64,000 nt of DNA, from the NCBI RefSeq assembly GCF_014337215.1, contig NZ_CP060635.1, forward strand, positions 3,171,501 through 3,235,500, in the 5' to 3' direction. The notes below the pieces were generated by a model that worked only from the letters and a program-made list of their open reading frames with translations, was not told where the DNA came from and did not search any database. Within the stretch, counting starts at the first letter, position 1, and the number at the start of each line of letters is the position of its first letter. The stretch comes from Wansuia hejianensis. Lineage in GTDB: Bacteria; Bacillota; Clostridia; Lachnospirales; Lachnospiraceae. Both the position numbers and the translations under genes were made by a program. Shown in pieces: positions 8,587-17,124 of this stretch.

Positions 8587-10296
8587 ATGTCACAGAATTT
8601 AAATCAAATCCTGGACCCACGGGGATACCAGAACCGGACAGTCATTGAGCTGGCAAAGCGCCCGACGCTGGAGGAATTAAAGAGCGGGAAAATTTTATTC
8701 TACAACAATACAAAGCTCGGCTTCTGTAATTACTATACGGTGTTCGACCGCATTAAGGAGCATCTGACTGAGATCGGGGCCACCAACTGGGTGGAGTATA
8801 CGGAAACGGTACGGGGCAAGGATGCAGCCATGCTGGCGGATTATGCAGCCATGCTGGCAAAAGAAAAACCTGTAGCTGCCATCGTCGCCTTTGGCGATAT
8901 GGGTACGTCTTCTTCCACCACGGTAGTGACCATCGAACTTGAAAAGCTTGGAATTCCGGCTGTCTACATGACAGCGCCTCCAGGAACCGGAATTACCGAA
9001 GGCGTAGGCTTATACCGTGCAGGCCATCTGTGCCTGTGTTCCGTGGATATCATGCAGTCTACCACTGTAGAGGAAGTGGCGGCTGAGGTTGATAAGAAAT
9101 GGGATTATATCCTTGCGTCGCTGACCAGCAACGGAGAGGAACTGGAACGGCTGGCCCACATTGACGCTAAAATGGATGTGATAGCTCCTGCGAAGGATGG
9201 AATTCTTCCGTTTACAGTAGAAGCAGAGGAAGAGATGCTGAAGGAGCCTGGCGCGTATCTGGAAGAAATCAACGATTATTTCAACGCAGAGCACATCAGC
9301 GACGGACTGCCGATTATCCCGCCCACCCGCGCCCGCTATGAGAAAATGATGGAGTATTGCCCCTTTGAGGAAGATCTGGTACTCTGTGATCCCAGCGGAC
9401 CCAGCGGTAAATGCGTGACGGTAAAGGATGTAGCGATTGCCGCAATCATGGCAGGCTGTAAGCCCAACGCCATGCCGATCCTGGTGGCGGCTTTCAAAGC
9501 GCTGAATCATAAAGAATATAACCTGAATCAGTCGGTTACAACTTCTCATCCGGGTGGAAATCTGGTCCTGGTATCCGGGCCGATCGCGCAGCAGGCAGGC
9601 GTTTCGGGTAAGCAGGGTTGTCAGGGACCGGGATATCCGGCCAATGCCACCATCGGGCGTGCGGTAAATCTGGTCATGATGAATGTGTTCCGTTCTGTTC
9701 CGGGAGTCTGCGATCTGGACTGCATCGCCTCTCAGGCCGAATTTACATACTGCTTTGCGGAAGAACCGGAGCTGGCACAGTGGAATATGATTAACGAGGA
9801 TCATTATGATTCAGAAACAACAACAGTATATGTACTAAAGGCAGAGCCGCTGCATGATATCATCGACTTCCTGAGCCTGAACGGCCATGATCTTCTTGAT
9901 ACGATTACAGCCTGCTGCACGACGCTTGGTTCCAACAACGCATACATGCCTGGCCCGCTGATCGTCTGTCTGACTCCCGACCATGGCATCATGCTGAAAA
10001 AGGCAGGGTATACCAAAGAAATGATTCAGGAACACATTCATCAGTACGTATACCATGAAGTTCCGATGGTGCGGAACAGAGGGCTTGTACCGGTCCGTCC
10101 GAAGGAATGGGAGAACAGGCATCCGCTTCCGGTTACCCGTACTCCGAAAGATGTGGAAGTTGTCTGCATCGGCGGACGCGGAGGACACTCTGGCGTTATC
10201 CTTCCCTGGGCGCTGCACAGCGAAGGATGTGTGGAAGCGCTGAGACTTCCGGATGGAACAATCGCAAAATCTCTTGAGGATTTTAAACGGAAATAA
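8587..10296 (+). CDS. UGSC-like two-domain protein, copy A
   Basis: This 569-aa protein has unknown function. Residues about 30-210 resemble the UGSC family of putative redox (seleno)proteins. The region GDMGTSSS at 103-110 aligns with the GD-U/C-G-S-C motif, but Met105 and Ser108 replace the redox pair. Residues about 230-569 form a second domain with DGLPIIPPT (239-247), GKQGCQGPG (341-349) and NATIGRA (353-359), seen in uncharacterised bacterial proteins often linked to UGSC domains. There is no signal peptide. It is followed 23 bases later by an FAD oxidoreductase. A close paralogous pair lies at 33705-36957. The domain assignment is by recall. Confidence 0.8.
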   Translation: MSQNLNQILDPRGYQNRTVIELAKRPTLEELKSGKILFYNNTKLGFCNYYTVFDRIKEHLTEIGATNWVEYTETVRGKDAAMLADYAAMLAKEKPVAAIVAFGDMGTSSSTTVVTIELEKLGIPAVYMTAPPGTGITEGVGLYRAGHLCLCSVDIMQSTTVEEVAAEVDKKWDYILASLTSNGEELERLAHIDAKMDVIAPAKDGILPFTVEAEEEMLKEPGAYLEEINDYFNAEHISDGLPIIPPTRARYEKMMEYCPFEEDLVLCDPSGPSGKCVTVKDVAIAAIMAGCKPNAMPILVAAFKALNHKEYNLNQSVTTSHPGGNLVLVSGPIAQQAGVSGKQGCQGPGYPANATIGRAVNLVMMNVFRSVPGVCDLDCIASQAEFTYCFAEEPELAQWNMINEDHYDSETTTVYVLKAEPLHDIIDFLSLNGHDLLDTITACCTTLGSNNAYMPGPLIVCLTPDHGIMLKKAGYTKEMIQEHIHQYVYHEVPMVRNRGLVPVRPKEWENRHPLPVTRTPKDVEVVCIGGRGGHSGVILPWALHSEGCVEALRLPDGTIAKSLEDFKRK

Positions 10297-10319
10297 AAAA
10301 TAAAGAAAGGAAGAATATC

Positions 10320-11777
10320 ATGGGATATGATACAAAATATGACGTAATTGTCTGCGGCGGAGGAACTTCCGGCGTAGCCGCGGCAATTGCAAGCGCCAGA
10401 AACGGCGCGAAGACTTTGCTGATTGAAAGGACGGGCGTACTCGGAGGGCAGATGAGCCTTTCCGGCCCTCCCGGATTCGCTTATGCCAGGCTGTTTAACT
10501 CACAGGGAAAGAGAGATGTGGGCGGAATCGTAGAAGAGACATATCAGAGACTGTTGAAGAGCGGACATGCGCTGCCTGAATGGAGAAGCCCCATCCGTGA
10601 AAAAGCGGCCTACACATTTTCTTATATAGACCCGGATTGGTGGGTAGCGCTTGTTTTTGAAATGATGGAAGAAGAGGGTGTTGAATTACTGCTGGATACG
10701 CTGGTGGTTGGCGTGGAAAAAGATGGTGATACCGTGACGGGAGTAGCTGTGGAAAATGCCAACGGACGCAACACGATTCACGGACAGGTAGTTGTTGACT
10801 GTACCGGCGAGGGTTATGTATCTATGCAGGCAGGAGCGGAAACCGCCTGCGTAGACAGAGATACGATTCAACCGCATACGTTGGCTTTTACGGTGGACGG
10901 TGTTGACTGGGATAAACTGCTGACCTATATCCGCACGAATCCGGATCAGTTTTCCTTTAAGCAGCTGATCTTCCCCTATGAAAATGCCAATACGAGGGAA
11001 GAGGTAGAAGAATATTACAGAAAATGTTATGATATTAAGGAACTGGGAGAGATCATGGGCTTTTACGAGCTGCGGGATATGGCCCTGAAAAACGGAGACT
11101 GGCATCCTTATTCGGGAGCGGGCTTCTTCCTGACACCCAAGGAAGGCGGTCACATCCAGGCTCATTTCCAGCATTCCTCACAGGTTGACCACGCAGTTCC
11201 GACAGACGCGTGGGATCTGACCAGATGTAACATTGAATGCCGGAAACAGAACATGATCGCTTGGAGATTCTTCAAGAATTATGTGCCGGGATTTGAACAT
11301 GCGTATATCACCCGCACCTGTACTGAACTGCGGTTGAGAGAAGGGCCGCGCATCGTGGGCGAATATGTGCTGACAAGGGATGACGTGGCAGATTGCCGCC
11401 AGTTCCCGGATACGATTGGAAAAAGTTCCTTCAAGGCGGGCGGCTATCATGTAGCAGCCATGGACACACTGGCTGTATGCCATACGGGCAAAAATGATAT
11501 GGCCTTCCCGAAGGACGGCGGCTCTTATGATATTCCATACCGTTGTCTGCTGCCGAAAAAGATTGAAAACCTGCTGGCAGCCGGAAAATGTGTTTCAACC
11601 GACCGTCCCGCATATCTGAGATACCTTCATCAGACTATGGTGACAGGCCAGGCTGCGGGAACCGCCGCAGCCCTCTCAGTGAAGAAGGGCGTCACCCCGA
11701 GAGCACTGCAGGCAGATATAAAAGAGCTTCAGGAAAACCTTGTGGGTCAGGGAGCGATCCTCTTTGAGACAAGATGA
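10320..11777 (+). CDS. FAD-dependent oxidoreductase, copy A (FAD_oxidored type)
   Basis: This 485-aa flavoprotein has an N-terminal Rossmann fold with GGGTSG at residues 13-18 and Glu36 at the end of beta-2 for FAD ribose binding. Then comes GVLGGQMSLSGPPGFAY. The C-terminal FAD-contact segment reads NLLAAGKCVSTDRPAYL and HQTMVTGQAAGTAAAL. This pattern fits the FAD_oxidored family of succinate-dehydrogenase-like or thiazole-synthase-like flavoproteins. AGAAAGGAAG precedes the ATG. It is co-transcribed with the UGSC-like gene. Its stop lies only 11 bases before the left end of an IS remnant, so the transcript probably ends in that element's hairpin. The substrate is unknown. Confidence 0.88.
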   Translation: MGYDTKYDVIVCGGGTSGVAAAIASARNGAKTLLIERTGVLGGQMSLSGPPGFAYARLFNSQGKRDVGGIVEETYQRLLKSGHALPEWRSPIREKAAYTFSYIDPDWWVALVFEMMEEEGVELLLDTLVVGVEKDGDTVTGVAVENANGRNTIHGQVVVDCTGEGYVSMQAGAETACVDRDTIQPHTLAFTVDGVDWDKLLTYIRTNPDQFSFKQLIFPYENANTREEVEEYYRKCYDIKELGEIMGFYELRDMALKNGDWHPYSGAGFFLTPKEGGHIQAHFQHSSQVDHAVPTDAWDLTRCNIECRKQNMIAWRFFKNYVPGFEHAYITRTCTELRLREGPRIVGEYVLTRDDVADCRQFPDTIGKSSFKAGGYHVAAMDTLAVCHTGKNDMAFPKDGGSYDIPYRCLLPKKIENLLAAGKCVSTDRPAYLRYLHQTMVTGQAAGTAAALSVKKGVTPRALQADIKELQENLVGQGAILFETR

Positions 11778-11813
11778 TAACAGATATAGGGGCTGTAAAA
11801 TAAGTCCTTAATT

Positions 11814-11860
11814 AGGAATCGCCAGTTCCGGCAAATGCCAGTTCTGGCGATTCCTTCTTT
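11814..11860 (+). terminator. Hairpin at left IS end, likely terminator for pair A
   Basis: AGGAATCGCCAG (11814-11825) pairs with CTGGCGATTCCT (11844-11855), followed by TCTTTTC. It lies inside the IS left end, 37 bases after the FAD oxidoreductase stop. It could terminate transcripts in either direction. Confidence 0.7.
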
Positions 11861-11945
11861 TCTTAAATTACTATTTCATGTCATTCTTAATGTTACTCGT
11901 AAAAAAGTGTACACTTAATAAGGCTATGTCTATCACTTTTGGCTT

Positions 11946-12728
11946 TTAAGCCGCTAGTTCTTTTCTCTGCTTTTTATTATGATATTTATAAAGGTTGAAA
12001 CCACAAGAGTCTTTTGTATAACTTATCCCGTTTTAAAATGCCAAACGTCCTCTCTGCCTGGATACTACGGTTCATTCTTAAAAGTGCTCCGTGTACTGAC
12101 TCAAGGTTTGAAATTACTTCCTGATGTATGGCGGTCAACCCCTCATTCATACGAATCGTTCGGTTGCCCGATGCCTTAGGACCATATTCTCTTTTATATT
12201 GGCAGCCCTCACAGGATTCGCATTCGTAGATTTTTTCCGTTCTCCCATATGGATTCTTATTAACAGCTCGCTTGCATTTAAAGTGGAATCTTCTTCCATC
12301 CAGTCCGGTGTCTTTCTTGTACATTTCTAGGAGTTTTGAAACATAATCGATGGCATATTTTTGCCGCTTCTCAAGTTTTAGATTGAAATATCCTAACACT
12401 TCCTTGTTTATAGCATCGATCAGCAGCGATATCTTTTCAAAAACCTTTCACTGTTCTTTGTACAGGATTTTTTCCACACCCAGGTATGCGGTTCGCATTG
12501 GCCTCTATTTTCGTGCCATCGATGTAGGTATGTTCCAGATCCACATGGTCCTTTTGGAAAATATAGGAATTCACATCCAGGAAAATCTGTTCGATGGAGT
12601 CCGTAAGTTCATTTCGGATGAAGATGCCAAAGGTGGCATAGGAAGGTGCCTTCATGCCATCAAGAAGATACAGGAACCCCCGTTTTCCATGAAAGCAAAG
12701 AGTATGACTTTAAGAAATTTCTGTTGAT
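11946..12728 (-). pseudogene. IS1182-family transposase remnant
   Basis: On the minus strand, fragments of an IS1182-type transposase are readable in order. They are LKVILFAFMEN (near 12720), then APSYATFGIFIRNEL and TYIDGTKIEANANR (12655-12437), then GYFNLKLEKRQKYAIDYVSK to AERTFGILKRD (12399-11986). The natural end, FNLYKYHNKKQRKELAA, lies in a shifted frame to 11946. At least two frameshifts and an internal deletion near the N-terminus break it, so it cannot make active enzyme. Confidence 0.8.
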
Positions 12729-12744
12729 CACATCTTGGACGGCC

Positions 12745-12780
12745 AAAAATCGCTGAAGTCTCACGACCTCAGCGATTTTT
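12745..12780 (-). terminator. Hairpin at right IS end
   Basis: AAAAATCGCTGA pairs with TCAGCGATTTTT across a 12-base loop. The A and T runs on both sides make it a bidirectional terminator candidate. It lies just downstream of the glycoside hydrolase operon (minus strand), which it probably terminates. Confidence 0.65.
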
Positions 12781-12840
12781 CTTTAGGGCTGTTTTTTTAC
12801 AGCCCCATTTATGCGCACCTGCCAGGCCGCAATCCCATCT

Positions 12841-15234
12841 TTAACTTAAACAGACATAAAATGTCATTCTTGCTCTGTCGCTGTCCAGCTCGCTCATATA
12901 AATCATTTGCCGTACCTGACGATCCGGTTCGGGTGCGCAATCGGCTTCGGCGAAGGAATAAAAGTCCTCTCCCAGATGCCGAGCCCGGAGTTCCACCAAT
13001 GTCCGGCCTTTGGGGAGCAATTTGTGAAGAGGGATCCAGGGTGTCTGCTTTCCGGGCCATAATTTTTCTTCCGCGGACGGAGGTTCTGTCATAAAACCAT
13101 TATTCCCGATGTAGCCCAGAAAAGTCCGGACCCCGTTATCTGGGGTGATATAAAGTTCATATACAGAGTCGAACAAATCCCACCAGACGGCGTCTTCCCA
13201 TCCCAGGGCCAGGGTTGATATATGCACCCGAAGATATTGTTTTTCTGAAATTTCAGGCTCAAAGCGGAGACGCCGCATCTGTTCGACAGAATTCCAATAG
13301 GACTGAGCCGTCTGATCAGGCTGCGGATAGGGACGGAGATATTTGGCAACCCGTTTTCTCCATTTTTCATTTTCGGGGCAGATCAGAAATCCTCCAATCC
13401 CATAAGGAGGGAGCTCCATAGAGAAGCTTCTTGCGTCTGTGTCCTGTTCGCGGATGCAGGAAGTACCGCTCTCGCCGGTGGAAAGCCGGTAGCAGGCTTG
13501 GCCCGTGGCTGTTTTAAGCCATGGCACATTTACCGTACAACGGGCGCTCTTATCCCTGAAATTAGACAGGATCAGGAGGGTGGTACCGTCTTGGAGCCGA
13601 TACAGGGCTCCCCCTGTTTGTATGCTGTCGCAGCGGATTTCTTCATCACATTGATCGTTGGAGAACTGCAGATCGCGCTCCCCCTGCATCAGGCCGTACA
13701 GCTTCCACAACGGCCGCGCAAAGGTGACACAGTCGGGCTCCGACGGATGCGCCAGGGAAGAACTGCGGAGCTGTACGCCCAGAGTTACATGCGGAGTTTG
13801 TCCGATGTTGGCCATATAGGGCAGGATTTTGCCGGTTTTATATTCTGGAAACGCGGCTGTCCATAGGGAACCGGGACCGAGTGCCGACTCGCTGAAATAC
13901 GCATGGGCCCGGCGGGACGACAGCATAATACCCTTTTCTCCCTCGCCGGAAGTGTAACCGTCTACCAGGGAAGGCAGGGTGCTGCCGCTGAAAAAGGGGC
14001 CGGTATGCAGATAAAAGATTCCGTCTTTTCCAATGGTTTGATTCTTGAGGGCTTTCATGGTTTTGTAATGTTCCTTATAAGCAAAGCGCCCGCCGGGATA
14101 AGTCTCATCCTGAGAGTAATAACCGGCTGGTCCGCCGTAATCGGAGTACAGGCCGTCAAAGTCCTTCTGCAGGATGAAATTAAACCAGGACGCCTGATTT
14201 TCCCGGACTGAAGATTCATTGCCGCGGATATAGGGGGCTACCCGGATTCCGTACCGGTGGCAGCAGTTTACTACGCGCATAAATTCTGAAGGTGTGTACG
14301 GCACGCCTCCGTTTTGAAGATCGGCGCGCCAGCCCTCGTGCAGGATCAGAACATCCGCCCCCTCTGCCGCCATTTTCTGAATCTGGTTATCTGTGGGATA
14401 GCGCCGGAACAGATCCAGGTAATGGTAGACTCTTAAAGGCGGATGCCTGCGGACTTTCGGAGTCTGTCCCAGGACAAAGCCCATCTGGTTACGCCATTGA
14501 TAAGGGCGCTCATTGGAAGAAATATTAGTTTCAATAAAGTCGAAAATGAGAGTGGGCTCTCCCTGTTCCCAGATGAGGGTGGAGGAAACGTTTTTCGGAT
14601 CAGCGCCTATGGAATTCTGCCCCTCTGCCATCCATTCAAAGTGACAGGATATGGTTTCCGGGGATATGCCGTAATCAAAGCCGATCAGGGGTATAATTTC
14701 ATGGCTGAAACGGAGATTCTTTTTCTCTGTCTGATTGCGGACAAAGGAATCTACAGCTTGTATGGAACTGCTGTTGATAGATTCAGGTCGGCGCCAATAG
14801 CCGTAGGTTACTTTCTCAGCCTGAAAGTTCAGCGGGATTCTTAGGCGGAAGGTCTTCAGATCTGGCAGCGGAAGCGTCATCGCGCTGAAAAATAAATGAA
14901 TAAACCCGACGCCGTCTTCGTTCAGTTCGTAGGAAAGGTTTAAGAACCAGTCCGACAGAATTTTTCCGCGGGCAGTCAGGGGGATATTCCAGAAATCTAT
15001 GAGAACGGTGCCGTCTGACTGTGTAGTTTTGGGTTTGTAGTCATCGGGCAGTACGGGGACGATGTCCGTACCGTCTGCTGCCTGGATGGTCAGCCATGAT
15101 CCCTGGCTGCGAAGCAGCTCCTGCTCTTTCTCATGACGCTGTTTTAGCTTGAGAGAAGAGGGGAATCCGGCACAGCCGGGTGAAAACTCAATTCTGTAGT
15201 CCGGGAAGTCAAAAATAAGATTGTTCATATTCAT
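12841..15234 (-). CDS. Predicted glycoside hydrolase, unclassified (TIM-barrel type)
   Basis: This 797-aa protein is the last gene of the minus-strand operon after two CUT1 permeases, with 5 bases between. There is no signal peptide, so it should be cytoplasmic and act on imported oligosaccharides. An N-terminal beta-rich part (1 to about 265) precedes a barrel-like region with LRVYHYLDLFRRYPTDNQIQ, GADVLILHEGW, RVAPYIRG, DGLYSDYGGPAGY and VDGYTSGEGE. The acidic residues in these strand ends are plausible catalytic groups. The C-terminal part is beta-rich (RLQDGTTLLILSNF). It recalls uncharacterised DUF6259-like hydrolases, but I cannot assign a GH family. ATG 15234 lies just after the permease stop. 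Confidence 0.7.
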   Translation of the reverse strand: MNMNNLIFDFPDYRIEFSPGCAGFPSSLKLKQRHEKEQELLRSQGSWLTIQAADGTDIVPVLPDDYKPKTTQSDGTVLIDFWNIPLTARGKILSDWFLNLSYELNEDGVGFIHLFFSAMTLPLPDLKTFRLRIPLNFQAEKVTYGYWRRPESINSSSIQAVDSFVRNQTEKKNLRFSHEIIPLIGFDYGISPETISCHFEWMAEGQNSIGADPKNVSSTLIWEQGEPTLIFDFIETNISSNERPYQWRNQMGFVLGQTPKVRRHPPLRVYHYLDLFRRYPTDNQIQKMAAEGADVLILHEGWRADLQNGGVPYTPSEFMRVVNCCHRYGIRVAPYIRGNESSVRENQASWFNFILQKDFDGLYSDYGGPAGYYSQDETYPGGRFAYKEHYKTMKALKNQTIGKDGIFYLHTGPFFSGSTLPSLVDGYTSGEGEKGIMLSSRRAHAYFSESALGPGSLWTAAFPEYKTGKILPYMANIGQTPHVTLGVQLRSSSLAHPSEPDCVTFARPLWKLYGLMQGERDLQFSNDQCDEEIRCDSIQTGGALYRLQDGTTLLILSNFRDKSARCTVNVPWLKTATGQACYRLSTGESGTSCIREQDTDARSFSMELPPYGIGGFLICPENEKWRKRVAKYLRPYPQPDQTAQSYWNSVEQMRRLRFEPEISEKQYLRVHISTLALGWEDAVWWDLFDSVYELYITPDNGVRTFLGYIGNNGFMTEPPSAEEKLWPGKQTPWIPLHKLLPKGRTLVELRARHLGEDFYSFAEADCAPEPDRQVRQMIYMSELDSDRARMTFYVCLS

Positions 15235-15239
15235 AAGGG

Positions 15240-16097
15240 TTAGCCTTTTACTGCTCCGGCAGTTAATCCTTTCTGTATTGAATTTTGGAAAATGCAGTAA
15301 ACAACAATAGTTGGTATAATCATGATGATATTGCTGGCCATCAAGGCACCCCAGTCAATCCGGTACTGCGATTGCTGGGTAAATTGTACCAGCCCTACAG
15401 GTATGGTTAGCTTAGACGGGGTGGTTACGTAGCTCATGGCTTTGTAATATTCGTTCCAGTAGTCAATGAAATTGACAATCATGACAGTGATAACTCCTGG
15501 CTGGGCCAGAGGAAGCATGATGGTGCGGAAGGTTTTAATATAACCGGCACCGTCAATCATGGCTGCCTCTTCCAATTCATGAGGAAGGGCTTTAAAAAAA
15601 CCAAAGAGCATGAAAGTGGAAAAGGGAACGGAGGATAAGCCGTATACTAAAATCAGGCCCAGCCTTGTGTCCAGAAGATTCAGCTGAAGGAGCATAAAAT
15701 ACTGCGGGATTAGAGTGATGATGCTAGGTACCATGATCGCAGCCACATAAAGGCCATACAGAGCCTTCCGTCCGCGGAATTCAAAACGGGACAGAGCATA
15801 GGCTGAGGTTGTGGAGCAGACCAGGTTTACCGCAAGAGCTCCGAGTGATACGACAACACTATTGATTACGCCGGAACCGATATTACCGCGTTCCCAGGCC
15901 CGGGCGTAATTACTCCACACCCATTCCTTGGGCAGCCCCCACACGTTGGAATAAAAATCTTGGTTACTTTTCAGTGAAGTCAGAAATACCCATACCAAGG
16001 GAAGAATAACAGCGAGAACAGCCAGCCACAGGATGATGTTTCCGACAACTGAATTTGCTTTTATTTTTGCCTTGGGTTTTTGCGCTTTAACGGACAT
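15240..16097 (-). CDS. Carbohydrate ABC permease (MalG/CUT1 type)
   Basis: This inner-membrane permease (285 aa) carries the conserved EAA loop ELEEAAMIDGAGYIKTFRTIMLPLAQPG. About six membrane segments are visible, the first at LWLAVLAVILPLVWVFLTSL. It pairs with the permease at 16112, 14 bases upstream in the operon. No ATPase gene is present in the operon, so a shared MsmX-like ATPase elsewhere is likely, as in many Firmicutes CUT1 systems. AGGAGG precedes the start (minus strand). Confidence 0.95.
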   Translation of the reverse strand: MSVKAQKPKAKIKANSVVGNIILWLAVLAVILPLVWVFLTSLKSNQDFYSNVWGLPKEWVWSNYARAWERGNIGSGVINSVVVSLGALAVNLVCSTTSAYALSRFEFRGRKALYGLYVAAIMVPSIITLIPQYFMLLQLNLLDTRLGLILVYGLSSVPFSTFMLFGFFKALPHELEEAAMIDGAGYIKTFRTIMLPLAQPGVITVMIVNFIDYWNEYYKAMSYVTTPSKLTIPVGLVQFTQQSQYRIDWGALMASNIIMIIPTIVVYCIFQNSIQKGLTAGAVKG

Positions 16098-16111
16098 ATG
16101 AATTCCTCCTT

Positions 16112-17032
16112 CTATAATTCGTAGGTCTCTGACCGGAAGATTTTATTCAGTATCAGAGACAGGATGATGGTAGATACCAGTATCAAAACAGCGATCGCAG
16201 AAGCGTAGCCGAACTGATGATAGCTGAAACCGTTAAGGGTCATATAAGTACCCAGCACCTCGGAGGAACTGTTAGGTCCGCCATTGGTCAGAAGCCTTAC
16301 GAACAGGTAAGAGCTGTTCATAGAAGAAATCACCACATAAATCGCACAGAAATTTAGCTGAGGCCTTATCAGAGGAAGAATTACGTATCTGATTTCTGTC
16401 CAAATGCTTGCGCCGTCCAGTCTTGCAGATTCAAAAAGGGAGGACGGAATGGATTCTATGGCAGAAATAAAAATCAACATATAGAATCCTGTCGTACACC
16501 AGATAGCCGGAGGAATCGTGGCGTAGAGCGCGGTTCCGAAGTCTCCGAGCCACCCGGCCGGAGGAGGCTGTATACCGATTACGCTTAATAAAGAGTTCAG
16601 AGCGCCAAAGTTAGGATTGTAAAGCATCGTCCAGATGGTGCAGATAACCACCACCGAAAGCATGACCGGAAAAAACAGCACTTTGCGGAAAAACTGATTG
16701 GCAAATATTTTAAAACGGGTTAAAAGCAGAGCCAGTGTGAGAGAAATAATCAGCGTAAAGGCCAGCCGGATCGCTGCAATTTTAAGATCGTTCAGCAGGG
16801 CAGTCCATACTACGGAATCACCAAACAGGCGTTTATAGTTATCCAGTCCCAGAAAGGTCATGTTGGAACTGATGCCGCTCCATTGGAACAGGCTGTAGTA
16901 GATTCCCTGGAAAATGGGTATCAGTACAAATAAAGTAAATAATGCCAGTGTAGGCAGTGTAAACAGCAGCAGAAAGCCGGTTCTTTTCCGGAAATTACGA
17001 CTCTGCGGCAGTGATAGAACTGTTTTTTTCAT
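16112..17032 (-). CDS. Carbohydrate ABC permease (MalF/CUT1 type)
   Basis: This 306-aa permease has the EAA-like loop SSLFESARLDGASIWTEIRYVILPLIRPQ and about six transmembrane helices, the first at LLLFTLPTLALFTLFVLIPI. It follows the solute-binding protein in the operon, after a terminator-like hairpin. It should form a heterodimer with the 15240 product to import an oligosaccharide handled by the glycoside hydrolase and perhaps by the divergent alpha-galactosidase. Confidence 0.95.
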   Translation of the reverse strand: MKKTVLSLPQSRNFRKRTGFLLLFTLPTLALFTLFVLIPIFQGIYYSLFQWSGISSNMTFLGLDNYKRLFGDSVVWTALLNDLKIAAIRLAFTLIISLTLALLLTRFKIFANQFFRKVLFFPVMLSVVVICTIWTMLYNPNFGALNSLLSVIGIQPPPAGWLGDFGTALYATIPPAIWCTTGFYMLIFISAIESIPSSLFESARLDGASIWTEIRYVILPLIRPQLNFCAIYVVISSMNSSYLFVRLLTNGGPNSSSEVLGTYMTLNGFSYHQFGYASAIAVLILVSTIILSLILNKIFRSETYEL

Positions 17033-17056
17033 TTAAAGTAACCTGCCTTTCGTAGA

Positions 17057-17100
17057 AAAAATTAGGCGGCCCTATTTGCTGCTGGCAGATATGGGCCGCC
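17057..17100 (-). terminator. Attenuator-like hairpin between binding protein and permeases
   Basis: On the minus strand GGCGGCCC (17100-17093) pairs with GGGCCGCC (17072-17065), followed by TAATTTTTT. This resembles a partial terminator that reduces permease expression relative to the binding protein. It lies in the 92-base gap between the two genes. Confidence 0.75.
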
Positions 17101-17124
17101 CGGTCTTGCGCATCGGGAATTGAT

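Larger units (their letters stand above)
11789..12806 (-). mobile_element. Decayed IS1182-like insertion sequence with recognisable ends
   Basis: The left end starts GGGGCTGTAAAATAA (11789) and the right end, read on the minus strand from 12806, starts GGGGCTGTAAAAAAA. These are matching terminal inverted repeats. The element is about 1.02 kb, well short of a full IS1182-type element, because the transposase inside is deleted and frameshifted. Hairpins sit inside both ends (11814-11855 and about 12745-12780), as is common in ISs to block read-through. No clear target-site duplication was seen. It separates pair A from the sugar operon on the other strand. Confidence 0.75.

Noticed and set aside
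8893..8916. Possible selenoprotein
   Set aside because: The codon at the expected selenocysteine position is ATG (Met) in both copies, and no in-frame TGA occurs in either gene.
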